12,905 nucleotides of DNA from an uncultured Collinsella sp. (GTDB lineage Bacteria; Actinomycetota; Coriobacteriia; Coriobacteriales; Coriobacteriaceae): positions 1 through 12,905 of the forward strand of contig CABUKS010000038.1 of NCBI GenBank assembly GCA_902492235.1, given 5' to 3'. The translations under genes were made by a program, and so were the position numbers. The notes under the pieces were generated by a model. That model was not told where the DNA came from and ran no database searches. It saw nothing but the letters and a program-made list of their open reading frames with translations. Position 1 is the first letter of the stretch. Each line of letters opens with the position of its first letter. Shown piece after piece: positions 1 through 5,910 of this stretch.

Positions 1-47
1 AAGCGGTCGGCGGGGCCATTGTGGCTCTTGACAGCGGATTGGGTCAT
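1..47 (-). CDS. possible start of a downstream gene, truncated by the window edge
   Basis: This is a low-confidence call. An ATG at 47 opens a minus-strand frame of 15 codons beginning MTQSAVKSHNGPADR that runs off the window. About 80% of its third positions are G or C, as in the neighbouring genes, and it has the same direction as lysS. Against it, there is no recognisable ribosome binding site upstream of 47, and an open plus-strand frame (ending AFETR, stop TGA at 78-80) covers the same bases and also reads as plausible protein, which would be a convergent gene end. I do not recognise either product. Confidence 0.25.
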   Translation of the reverse strand, partial: MTQSAVKSHNGPADR

Positions 48-90
48 ATGAGCGAGCGGGTCGCATTTGAGACAAGGTGACGTGAAACGA

Positions 91-119
91 AAGGGCGCTG
101 ACCTTCTGGTCGCGCCCTT
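91..119 (-). terminator. strong hairpin between lysS and the left edge, candidate terminator
   Basis: AAGGGCGC (91-98) pairs perfectly with GCGCCCTT (112-119). Inside it GACC (100-103) pairs with GGTC (108-111) around a TTCT loop. On the minus strand the stem is followed by TTTCGTTT, a weak U-rich tail, so it probably ends the lysS transcript. The plus strand has no T run after the stem, though a bidirectional role cannot be excluded if a convergent gene lies to the left. Confidence 0.55.
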
Positions 120-166
120 GAAGTTGAACGTCAGATTGTCCAAATGCGGCCCGCGCAGCGTCGAGT

Positions 167-196
167 GGTTACGGCGTTTGGCAAAACGCCGTAACC
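167..196 (-). repeat. 13-bp perfect hairpin just after the lysS stop (repeat copy A)
   Basis: GGTTACGGCGTTT (167-179) pairs with AAACGCCGTAACC (184-196) around a 4-nt loop. It begins 2 nt after the lysS TAG stop and has no U-tract. A related hairpin sits just after the dtd stop (4685-4712). Similarity between the two copies continues 3' of the stem as short matching blocks ending in an ATTTGG(G)AC-like block (plus strand 138-148 here, 4644-4655 there). It may act as an mRNA 3'-end stabiliser or be a dispersed intergenic repeat. Confidence 0.6.
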
Positions 197-198
197 CC

Positions 199-2163
199 CT
201 AGTACATCTTTGCGCCGGCGGGGATGGAAGCGTCGAGCTGGATCAGGTTGAGACGCTCCTCGCCCTCCTCCTCGTGGATGGCACTGATGAGCATGCCGCA
301 GCTGGGAATGCCCATCATCTTGCGCGGAGGCAGGTTGGTGATGGCGAGCAGGGTCTTACCGACCAGGTCCTCGGGCTCATAGTATCCATGGATGCCGGAG
401 AGGATGGTGCGGTCGGTGCCGGTGCCGTCGTCGAGCGTAAAGTTCAGCAGCTTCTTGGACTTCTTGACGGCCTCGCATGCCTTGACCTTCACAGCGCGGA
501 AGTCGCTCTTGGAGAAGGTATCAAAGTCGACGAACTCCTCAAACAGCGGCTCAACGGCGATCTTGGAGTAATCGAGCGTGGGCTTAAGCGACTTAACGAA
601 CGGGCTCGCGGCGTTGCCGGCCTCGGCAGCCTTGGCGGCAGCGGCACCGGACTGGAAACCCTTCTCGGGCTTCATGTGCGGGAACAGCAGCACGTCGCGG
701 ATAGAAGCCTGGTTGGTGAGCAGCATGACCACGCGGTCGATACCAATGCCAATGCCGCCCGCGGGAGGCATACCGTACTCGAGGGCGCGCACGTAGTCCT
801 CGTCGTACTCCATGGCCTCGTCGTCACCGCCGGCCTTCTCGGCCATCTGGGCGGCAAAGCGCTCGGCCTGGTCGACCGGGTCGTTGAGCTCGGAGAACGC
901 GTTGGCGTACTCGTGACCGGCAATAACCAGCTCAAAGCGGTGCGTCAGGCGCGGGTCGTCCTCAAAACGCTTGGCGAGCGGGCTGACCTCGATGGGGTAA
1001 TCGCACACGAACGTCGGGTTGACGATGGTGTCCTCGCCCAGCTCATCGTAAATCTCGGCGATGATCTTGCCAGCAGTCCACTCGGGCTTGATCTCCAGGC
1101 CCTTCTCGCGCGCGGCGGCAGCAAGCTCCTCGACTGGCGTGTCAATGGTGACCTGCTTGCCGAGCACGTCGGAGACGATGTCGGTCATGGGACGGCTGGC
1201 CCACTCACCAGAAAGGTCGATGGTCTGGCCCTGGTACTCGATGACCTCGGGGTTGCCGATGGCCTTGTTGGCAGCCTTGATGACACCCTGGGCGAGTGCC
1301 TTCATGCCCTCGAGGTCGGAGAAGGCACGGTAGGCCTCCATCGTGGTGAACTCGGGGTTGTGGGTAAGGTCCATGCCCTCGTTACGGAAGATGCGGCCGA
1401 TCTCGAACACGCGCTCAAAACCACCGACAATGCAGCGCTTGAGGTGCAGCTCGGTGGCAATACGCAGGTAGCACTCCTGATCGAGCGCGTTGAAGTGGGT
1501 AATGAACGGCTTGGCCGTGGCACCGCCCTGGATGGTCTGCAGGATGGGGGTCTCGACCTCCATGTAGCCGTCGGACTCCATAAAGCGACGGAAGGTGGAG
1601 AGAATCTGCGAACGTTTACGGAAGGTCTCGCGAACGTCGTCGTTGGCGATCAGGTCGACATAACGCTGGCGATAGCGGGTCTCCTTGTCGGAAAGACCGT
1701 GGAACTTCTCGGGCAGCGGACGAACGGCTTTGGCAAGCAGGGTCGCGCTCTTAGGGGCAACGGAAAGCTGGCCGCGCTGGGTGCGCACGACCACGCCGGT
1801 CACGCCCAGGATGTCGCCCAGGTCGAAGGCCTTGAGCGTATTCCAGGCAGCCTCGTCCATGTCGTTGATGCGGCAGAACAGCTGAATCTCGGCAGTCGCA
1901 TCGCGCACGACGATGAACATGATCTTGCCCTGACCGCGCTTGGCGACCACGCGGCCGGCGATCTTCACGACGTCCTCGGTGTCCTCGCCATCGGCAAGCT
2001 CGGCGTACTTAGCCTCGATATCGGTGACGTAGTCCTCAAGCTCAGAGTGCTCGGGATAGGGGTTCTGGCCCGCCTCGAACAGGGCGGCGCGCTTGGCCAG
2101 GCGGGTGGCGCGCTCGTCGTTGAGCGTCGATGCCTGATCGGCGGCGTTCTGGTTCTCTGCCAT
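199..2163 (-). CDS. lysS: lysyl-tRNA synthetase, class II, with C-terminal tRNA-binding domain
   Basis: This enzyme activates lysine with ATP and charges tRNA-Lys in the cytoplasm. The 654-residue product starts at an ATG with GAGGAG 7 nt upstream. An N-terminal OB-fold anticodon-binding domain lies at about 64-150. The class II catalytic core follows at about 160-500: motif 1 region around ETRYRQRYVDLI (161-172), motif 2 around FRNEG (259-263), and motif 3 GIGIGIDRVVMLL (470-482). Bacterial LysRS is usually about 500 residues. Here an Ala/Gly-rich linker (about 503-522) leads to an extra domain at about 550-650 of the EMAPII/Trbp111/MetRS C-terminal type, shown by FTLDDGTGTDRTILSGI, the LVGKTLL block, NLPPRKMMGI and SCGMLISA. 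The identity is certain. The added domain is clear from motifs, and its role in raising tRNA affinity is inferred from the family. It follows greA, with a weak hairpin between them. Confidence 0.97.
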   Translation of the reverse strand: MAENQNAADQASTLNDERATRLAKRAALFEAGQNPYPEHSELEDYVTDIEAKYAELADGEDTEDVVKIAGRVVAKRGQGKIMFIVVRDATAEIQLFCRINDMDEAAWNTLKAFDLGDILGVTGVVVRTQRGQLSVAPKSATLLAKAVRPLPEKFHGLSDKETRYRQRYVDLIANDDVRETFRKRSQILSTFRRFMESDGYMEVETPILQTIQGGATAKPFITHFNALDQECYLRIATELHLKRCIVGGFERVFEIGRIFRNEGMDLTHNPEFTTMEAYRAFSDLEGMKALAQGVIKAANKAIGNPEVIEYQGQTIDLSGEWASRPMTDIVSDVLGKQVTIDTPVEELAAAAREKGLEIKPEWTAGKIIAEIYDELGEDTIVNPTFVCDYPIEVSPLAKRFEDDPRLTHRFELVIAGHEYANAFSELNDPVDQAERFAAQMAEKAGGDDEAMEYDEDYVRALEYGMPPAGGIGIGIDRVVMLLTNQASIRDVLLFPHMKPEKGFQSGAAAAKAAEAGNAASPFVKSLKPTLDYSKIAVEPLFEEFVDFDTFSKSDFRAVKVKACEAVKKSKKLLNFTLDDGTGTDRTILSGIHGYYEPEDLVGKTLLAITNLPPRKMMGIPSCGMLISAIHEEEGEERLNLIQLDASIPAGAKMY

Positions 2164-2181
2164 AAGTTAGCTCCTCAAACT

Positions 2182-2214
2182 AAAACGCTCCCCAGGATTC
2201 GGTCCCAGGGAGCG
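2182..2214 (-). terminator. weak terminator or attenuator between greA and lysS
   Basis: CGCTCCC (2186-2192) pairs with GGGAGCG (2208-2214). An inner GGA/TCC helix closes a TTCGG loop across a small internal mismatch. On the minus strand the stem is followed by TTTTAGTTT, and the lysS ribosome binding site starts only 5 nt after the first T run. I see no promoter between this hairpin and lysS, so lysS probably depends on read-through from greA, with this hairpin setting the level. Confidence 0.6.
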
Positions 2215-2242
2215 AAAACATACCTTTACGCGGGACCGTGGT

Positions 2243-2713
2243 CTAGCGTGCGATCTTGGCGATGGTGTAGACGCGAGTCTTGCCGGAAGGCGTAACGACC
2301 TCGACGGAGTCGCCCTCGCCGTGACCAATGATGGCGTGACCGACCGGAGACTCGTTGGAAATCTTGTGCTCGAGCGAGTTGGTCTCGGTGGTACCGACGA
2401 GCGTGACTTCCATGACCTCGCCGTTGGGATCAATCAGCGAAACGGTGGAACCGATGGAGACGGTCAGGTCGCCCGTGGTGGCAGCAACCTGAGCGTTGGC
2501 GAGGATGGCCTGGATCTCGGCAATACGAGCGGCGTTCTGGGCCTGCTTGTCCTTGGCGGCATCGTACTCGGAGTTCTCCGAAAGGTCGCCGAACGCGCGG
2601 GCTTCCTTGATGTCCTCGACGATCTCCTTGGCGTAATCGCCCTCACGCCAGGCGAGCTCCTCGACGAGCTTCTGGCGGCCCTCAGCGGTCAGTACGATCT
2701 GGCTTGCGTCCAT
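2243..2713 (-). CDS. greA: transcription elongation factor GreA
   Basis: GreA binds RNA polymerase through the secondary channel and stimulates cleavage of backtracked RNA so that stalled complexes restart. The 156-residue product matches the usual length of about 158. It has the N-terminal coiled coil with the signature around FGDLSENSEYDAAKDKQA, whose acidic tip residues (D and E in DLSENSEY) coordinate the catalytic magnesium. The C-terminal FKBP-like domain includes the NSLEHKISNESPVGHAIIG stretch. A longer in-frame start at 2743 exists, but the ATG at 2713 is preferred because GGGGAG lies 8 nt upstream and MDASQIVLTAEG is the normal beginning. It lies between the tatA terminator and lysS and is probably co-transcribed with lysS. 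Confidence 0.96.
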   Translation of the reverse strand: MDASQIVLTAEGRQKLVEELAWREGDYAKEIVEDIKEARAFGDLSENSEYDAAKDKQAQNAARIAEIQAILANAQVAATTGDLTVSIGSTVSLIDPNGEVMEVTLVGTTETNSLEHKISNESPVGHAIIGHGEGDSVEVVTPSGKTRVYTIAKIAR

Positions 2714-2761
2714 ACGGATATCTCCCCAACTCTGATCAAACAATCAACTGTCAACAAAACG

Positions 2762-2794
2762 AAAAAGACCGGCTAGCCTGCGGGCAAGCCGGTC
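2762..2794 (-). terminator. rho-independent terminator after tatA
   Basis: GACCGGCT (2767-2774) pairs with AGCCGGTC (2787-2794), with an inner GCC/GGC helix (2776-2778 and 2783-2785). On the minus strand it is followed directly by TTTTTCGTTTT. It lies 25 nt beyond the tatA stop and separates tatA from greA. Confidence 0.9.
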
Positions 2795-2819
2795 AGGTGC
2801 TCACCCCAAAGGGATGGGA

Positions 2820-3095
2820 CTACTCTGCGTCCGCGTCGCTGTCCTCTGCCTGCTTCTTCTTGGCAGCAGCGAGCTTGGCCTCGAGCTCAGCGATCTCCTT
2901 GTCCTCCTCGGACTGCTCGACCACGACCTCCTCGGCCTGCTTGGTCTCGGCCTTATCGTCGCCCTCCATACCCTCACGGATATTCTTGACGGTAGAGCCG
3001 AGGGACTTGCCGAGCTTCGGCAGGTTCTTGGGCCCGAAGATAATCAGGACAACGACGAGAATAATGATGAGCTCAGGAGCCCTCAGTCCAAACAT
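2820..3095 (-). CDS. tatA: Sec-independent (twin-arginine) translocase subunit TatA/E family
   Basis: TatA subunits polymerise in the membrane to form the conduit for folded proteins with twin-arginine signals. The 91-residue product begins MFGLRAPELIIILVVVLIIFGPKNLPKLGK. It has a short hydrophobic segment (about 8-20), the FGP hinge (20-22), then an amphipathic helix with KNLPKLGKSLG, and finally a charged Glu/Lys/Ala-rich tail (about 45-91) predicted to be cytoplasmic. The ATG at 3095 has GGAGG 5 nt upstream. A longer open frame runs back through tRNA-Pro and is not credible. The gene is monocistronic, with its own promoter and terminator. No tatC is in the window, so the partner must be elsewhere. 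A TatB-type role cannot be excluded by sequence alone. Confidence 0.93.
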   Translation of the reverse strand: MFGLRAPELIIILVVVLIIFGPKNLPKLGKSLGSTVKNIREGMEGDDKAETKQAEEVVVEQSEEDKEIAELEAKLAAAKKKQAEDSDADAE

Positions 3096-3131
3096 GTAGA
3101 CCTCCACAATACAGCGAGACAAGCTCGAATG

Positions 3132-3160
3132 AGTATACCGCGGGTATCGCGGTATCACAA
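3132..3160 (-). promoter_or_regulatory. tatA promoter with a palindrome filling the spacer
   Basis: On the minus strand TTGTGA (3155-3160) is separated by exactly 17 nt from TATACT (3132-3137), a good sigma-70-type promoter. Transcription should start near 3125, about 30 nt before the tatA ATG. A perfect inverted repeat, ATACCGCG (3135-3142) and CGCGGTAT (3148-3155) with a 5-nt gap, occupies the spacer and touches both boxes. That is a typical position for an operator, though no regulator is identified. Confidence 0.65.
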
Positions 3161-3168
3161 CACTAGCT

Positions 3169-3196
3169 AAAAAAAGGGACCGCAAGAAGCGGTCCC
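3169..3196 (-). terminator. rho-independent terminator after tRNA-Pro
   Basis: GGGACCGC (3176-3183) pairs with GCGGTCCC (3189-3196) over a 5-nt loop. On the minus strand it is followed by seven T residues (3175-3169). It lies 11 nt beyond the tRNA 3' end and ends the tRNA-Pro transcript just upstream of the tatA promoter. Confidence 0.93.
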
Positions 3197-3207
3197 TCCT
3201 CATGCTC

Positions 3208-3284
3208 TGGTCGGGTTGACTGGATTTGAACCAGCGACCCCTGCGTCCCGAACGCAGTGCTCTACCAAACTGAGCCACAACCCG
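3208..3284 (-). tRNA. tRNA-Pro, anticodon CGG
   Basis: This is a 77-nt cloverleaf on the minus strand. The acceptor arm begins CGGGTTG and is closed by CAACCCG, then an A discriminator and an encoded CCA (3208-3210). The anticodon stem-loop reads CTGCG-TTCGGGA-CGCAG with CGG at the anticodon position, decoding CCG. The T arm contains GGTTCAAATCC. It sits between ispE and tatA on the same strand and is followed by a strong terminator. Confidence 0.96.
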
Positions 3285-3292
3285 TTAGCTCG

Positions 3293-3298
3293 ACTATA
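3293..3298 (-). promoter_or_regulatory. candidate -10 box for tRNA-Pro
   Basis: TATAGT on the minus strand ends 9 nt before the first tRNA base. No convincing -35 is seen 16-18 nt upstream, so it may be a weak promoter, or the tRNA may be made mainly by read-through from veg-ispE, as no terminator is visible after ispE. Confidence 0.35.
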
Positions 3299-3333
3299 GT
3301 AACAAAGATTTTCGCCGCGTGCTAGAGAAATTT

Positions 3334-4230
3334 TTATTTCTTTGGCGCGTCGATTTGAACCGTGTTGGGAATAAGCTCAGTCGCGCAGGCCCACCAGCCA
3401 TTTTGCTGGGCAGCATCGGCAAGCCTTTCGACCGTGGCAGCGGTGTCGCAAATGGCAAACGAGCAGGCACCCGATCCGCACACATCTACAGCAACGGTTC
3501 CGTCCTGTTTACGCAGCCAGTCGAGGACCGTTTGAATCTGCGACTCCATCTGTGCGGAAATGACACCCAGATTATTATGGATGAGTGCATATGCCGTCTC
3601 GGCATCACCAGCACGCAAGGCAGAAGCTATCGCGCCGGGCTTGTCCGCAGGCACCGGGGCCTCGTCAAAACGTCGATAGGCTTCAATTGTCGAAACGCTT
3701 GCCTCGCGCGGCTTGACCAGCACGACGGGCGTCGCGGGCAGCGCGGGGTACTCAGTTGCCAGCACGTCTCCCCCACCTACGTAGAACGCAGGACTCGCGT
3801 GCAAAAAGAACGGGACGTCAGCACCAATGCCCCGCGCAATATCGTCGAGCGCTGGGTCGGTGCGATCAATGCCCCAGAGCTCTGCCAAGGCGACAATGAC
3901 CGCGGCCGCATCCGTCGAGGGGCCGCCCAAGCCGGCGCACAATGGAATGCGCTTCTCAATCGTCACGCAGATGTTTGCCTCGCGACCATAATGCTCGGCC
4001 ATAGCAACCGCAGCCCGATACGCCGTATTCTTTTGCATGGGAAAATCTGATGCTGGAACCGTCTGGACGGTCAGCGCCTGCGACGGCGTGACCGTCACGG
4101 TATCGGAAAGACCGACGGCCGCCATCAGGGAATCGACCCTGTGGTAGCCGCGGTCATCGCGCTCGGTATGAACCCCCAGGTAGAGGTTAATCTTTGCCGG
4201 CGCGGAAAGAGTCAGGGACCGATCGGTCAC
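3334..4230 (-). CDS. ispE: 4-diphosphocytidyl-2-C-methyl-D-erythritol kinase
   Basis: IspE phosphorylates CDP-methylerythritol at the 2-hydroxyl using ATP, the fourth step of the MEP isoprenoid pathway. The 298-residue GHMP kinase shows the substrate-binding motif PAKINLYLGV at 11-20, with the conserved Lys13. The GHMP phosphate-binding loop PLCAGLGGPSTDAAA is at 96-110, where the family more often has GGGSSDAA. GADVPFF at 136-142 carries the likely catalytic Asp138, and a C-terminal CGSGACSF is at 251-258. The start is GTG, with GAGGAG 8 nt upstream lying inside the end of veg. Only 2 nt separate the veg stop from this start, so the two are almost certainly translationally coupled. A veg-ispE neighbourhood also occurs in Bacillus. 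Confidence 0.96.
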   Translation of the reverse strand: MTDRSLTLSAPAKINLYLGVHTERDDRGYHRVDSLMAAVGLSDTVTVTPSQALTVQTVPASDFPMQKNTAYRAAVAMAEHYGREANICVTIEKRIPLCAGLGGPSTDAAAVIVALAELWGIDRTDPALDDIARGIGADVPFFLHASPAFYVGGGDVLATEYPALPATPVVLVKPREASVSTIEAYRRFDEAPVPADKPGAIASALRAGDAETAYALIHNNLGVISAQMESQIQTVLDWLRKQDGTVAVDVCGSGACSFAICDTAATVERLADAAQQNGWWACATELIPNTVQIDAPKK

Positions 4231-4232
4231 CG

Positions 4233-4529
4233 TTAATGCTCCTCGAGCTGATTGCCGAGCGGGGTAAAGATGTGCTCGCCGCTCTCGGGGTCGAACAGCT
4301 CGACCTGACCGGTGAGCACATCGATATACTGGTAGGACTGACGCGACTTGCGGCCACGACGCTCGTCAACCTCGACGATAAAGACGGCGGGGTGGACGCT
4401 CTTGATGGTGCCCATGCGCTCGACAACGCGGGTGCGGCCCATGTTGGCCTTCACCTTGACGCGATCGCCCACCATATCGGTCAGCTTCTCGTGGATGTCG
4501 TCGACGTGATTGACTTCCATCTCTTCCAT
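4233..4529 (-). CDS. veg: Veg family protein
   Basis: Veg proteins are small cytoplasmic proteins of Gram-positive bacteria. In Bacillus subtilis Veg promotes biofilm matrix expression, but a biochemical function is not settled. The 98-residue product has the family pattern GDRVKVKANMGRTRVVERMG followed by a PAVFIVEVDE segment, a Tyr-rich strand (SYQYIDVLTGQVEL) and a short C-terminal tail. The ATG at 4529 is chosen because GGAGG lies 8 nt upstream. A TTG at 4553 would add eight residues without a good site. The family is usually about 85 residues, so the N-terminus is slightly long. It is the first gene of a veg-ispE operon with a promoter about 70 nt upstream. Confidence 0.9.
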   Translation of the reverse strand: MEEMEVNHVDDIHEKLTDMVGDRVKVKANMGRTRVVERMGTIKSVHPAVFIVEVDERRGRKSRQSYQYIDVLTGQVELFDPESGEHIFTPLGNQLEEH

Positions 4530-4561
4530 GAACAGGGCCTCCAGAAGGTGCAATTCAAAAA

Positions 4562-4575
4562 GGGGATAATACCCC
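4562..4575 (-). promoter_or_regulatory. small leader hairpin before veg
   Basis: In the veg leader the minus strand reads GGGG-TATTAT-CCCC followed by TTTTT, a 4-5 bp stem resembling a minimal attenuator. It lies between the predicted start of transcription (about 4590) and the ribosome binding site. The short stem makes efficient termination doubtful. Confidence 0.3.
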
Positions 4576-4596
4576 TAAGATAGACAAAACTCTAAT

Positions 4597-4626
4597 ACTA
4601 TAGCACCCTGTTGTAACCATACGCAA
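4597..4626 (-). promoter_or_regulatory. promoter for veg-ispE
   Basis: On the minus strand an extended -10, TGC-TATAGT (4597-4605), lies 18 nt downstream of TTGCGT (4621-4626). Transcription would start near 4590, giving a leader of about 60 nt. It comes directly after the terminator of the dtd operon. Confidence 0.55.
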
Positions 4627-4632
4627 GTAGCT

Positions 4633-4669
4633 AAAAAAGCCCCGTCCCAAATACGTACCAGACGACAAC
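4633..4669 (-). terminator. candidate terminator of the murE-dtd string
   Basis: On the minus strand an arm at 4669-4660 pairs with GGACGGGGC (4647-4639), using several G-U pairs and one bulged G. It is followed immediately by six T residues (4638-4633). It lies about 45 nt after the dtd stop, beyond the 4685-4712 hairpin. Confidence 0.55.
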
Positions 4670-4684
4670 CTCGCATGACCAGTT

Positions 4685-4712
4685 GTTACGCGGTTTAGTA
4701 AAACCGCGTAAC
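4685..4712 (-). repeat. 12-bp perfect hairpin just after the dtd stop (repeat copy B)
   Basis: GTTACGCGGTTT (4685-4696) pairs with AAACCGCGTAAC (4701-4712) around a 4-nt loop. It starts directly after the dtd TAG stop. It matches the hairpin after lysS except that the GC and CG steps in both arms are swapped together, so pairing is kept. See copy A at 167-196. Confidence 0.6.
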
Positions 4713-5159
4713 CTAAAGATTGTCGGTGTCCAGGACGATGGTAAATGGACCGTCGTTGACGAGATCGACTTTCATATCGGCGCCAAAGATGCCGTGCGCC
4801 ACGTGTTCGACATCTTGACGAACGAGCGTCAGGAAGTACTCGTAGAGCTCGTTGGCGACATCGGGGGCGCCGGCATCCGTAAACGATGGGCGGCGACCGT
4901 GGCGGCAGTCGGCGAACAGCGTGAACTGCGACACCACGAGCACCTCGCCGTCGACATCGGCAAGCGCCAAGTTGGTCTTGCCGTTCTCGTCCTCGTTGAT
5001 ACGCAGCCCGCGGAGCTTGCCCCACAGCTTGTCGGCCTCGGCACGTGTGTCGCCGTGACCCACGCCCAGCAGCACCAGGTAGCCGCGTCCAATGCGGCCC
5101 ACGCACTCGCCGTCGACCGTCACGCCGGCGTTGAGCACGCGCTGCACCACCGCACGCAC
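4713..5159 (-). CDS. dtd: D-aminoacyl-tRNA deacylase
   Basis: Dtd hydrolyses D-amino acids (and misattached glycine) from tRNA, protecting translation. The 148-residue length matches the family. It begins MRAVVQRVLNAGVTVDG and carries both active-site signatures: SQFTLFAD (77-84) and NDGPFT (135-140), the Gly-Pro motif that gives chiral selectivity by projecting across the dimer. The start codon is GTG at 5159, with GAGGAG 6 nt upstream inside the last codons of rdgB. It is 3 nt from the rdgB stop, so translational coupling is likely. It is the last gene of the run from murE and is followed at once by a strong hairpin and then a terminator. Confidence 0.96.
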   Translation of the reverse strand: MRAVVQRVLNAGVTVDGECVGRIGRGYLVLLGVGHGDTRAEADKLWGKLRGLRINEDENGKTNLALADVDGEVLVVSQFTLFADCRHGRRPSFTDAGAPDVANELYEYFLTLVRQDVEHVAHGIFGADMKVDLVNDGPFTIVLDTDNL

Positions 5160-5162
5160 GGT

Positions 5163-5804
5163 CTACTCCTCGCCCGTCAGCTTGGCGGACAGATGCTCGA
5201 GCGCGTGGAAACGATGGCTGATGGCGTTCTTCTCGTCAGCCGTCAGCTCGGCCATGGTCTTGCCCGGCGTGTCGACCGGCAGGAACAGCGGGTCGTAGCC
5301 AAAGCCGTGATCGCCGCGGCCCTCGTGCGCGATAACGCCCTCGCAGGCGCCCTCGCCATAGGTGACCAAACCGTCCGTGTCGATGAGCGCGACGACGCTC
5401 ATAAAGCGCGCAGTGCGGTCCTCGTCGGCCACGCCCTCCAGATTCACGAGAAGCTTGGCGTTGTTGGCGGCATCGTCGCCGTGCACGCCCGCATAGCGCG
5501 CGCTATACACACCGGGCTCACCGTCCAGCGCGTCGACGACCAAGCCCGAATCGTCGGCAATGGCCATAAGGCCCGTCTCCTCAACCGCGGCTTGGGCCTT
5601 GATGATGGCGTTCTCCAAAAACGTCGTGCCGTTTTCCTCGGGATCCTCAAAATCACCCAGCTGGCCGAGCGCCACAAAGCGCACCTCGGGCATGACCTTG
5701 CCCAAAATGGCCTCGATCTCGGTGAGCTTATGGGCGTTGCCCGTTGCCACGACGATGGTCGCCGCCGGGTCGAGGGTGTCGATGTCAATCTTCTCAAGTG
5801 CCAT
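5163..5804 (-). CDS. rdgB: XTP/dITP diphosphatase (non-canonical purine NTP pyrophosphatase)
   Basis: This enzyme hydrolyses ITP, dITP and XTP to monophosphates, keeping deaminated purines out of nucleic acids. The 213-residue HAM1/RdgB product has the N-terminal ATGNAHKL motif (about 20-27), FLENAIIKAQAA, the acidic ADDSGLVVDAL metal and substrate region, SARYAG, GFGYDPLFL and the C-terminal EKNAISHRFHAL. It begins about 12 residues earlier than many homologues. The ATG at 5804 has a full AAGGAGG 6 nt upstream, so this start is well supported. It is followed by dtd 3 nt later. The murI-rph-rdgB order is a common Gram-positive neighbourhood. Confidence 0.96.
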   Translation of the reverse strand: MALEKIDIDTLDPAATIVVATGNAHKLTEIEAILGKVMPEVRFVALGQLGDFEDPEENGTTFLENAIIKAQAAVEETGLMAIADDSGLVVDALDGEPGVYSARYAGVHGDDAANNAKLLVNLEGVADEDRTARFMSVVALIDTDGLVTYGEGACEGVIAHEGRGDHGFGYDPLFLPVDTPGKTMAELTADEKNAISHRFHALEHLSAKLTGEE

Positions 5805-5820
5805 AACTGGCCTCCTTGTC

Positions 5821-5829
5821 TCTATAGCA
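5821..5829 (-). promoter_or_regulatory. candidate extended -10 promoter for rdgB-dtd
   Basis: The minus strand carries TTGC-TATAGA, an extended -10 element about 17 nt before the rdgB start, with the ribosome binding site between them. No -35 is recognisable. Upstream, GAGGGG and CCCCTC (5838-5843 and 5864-5869) can form a GC-rich hairpin. If used, this promoter would uncouple rdgB-dtd from rph. Confidence 0.35.
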
Positions 5830-5910
5830 AGCCGCGTGAGGGGCGTTTGGGCACTTGACCCCTCCCCTCTCAGGCGATCGGACCTTTCAACGCAGCATTT
5901 CAGCAGATAA

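Noticed and set aside
28..33. Perfect TTGACA on the plus strand
   Set aside because: No -10 element lies 16-18 nt downstream, so a promoter cannot be supported.
67..2295. 742-codon open frame on the plus strand
   Set aside because: It lies antisense to lysS, which has full synthetase motifs and a ribosome binding site. Long antisense frames are expected in GC-rich genes with G/C-ending codons.
2749..2754. Perfect TTGACA on the minus strand ahead of greA
   Set aside because: The position 17 nt downstream reads AGTTGG and overlaps the ribosome binding site. Without a -10 box it is not called a promoter, though greA would then need read-through from tatA.
2820..3278. 152-residue version of TatA with an earlier start
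   Set aside because: The extension runs through tRNA-Pro, a terminator and the tatA promoter. The ATG at 3095 has a good ribosome binding site and gives the standard TatA N-terminus.
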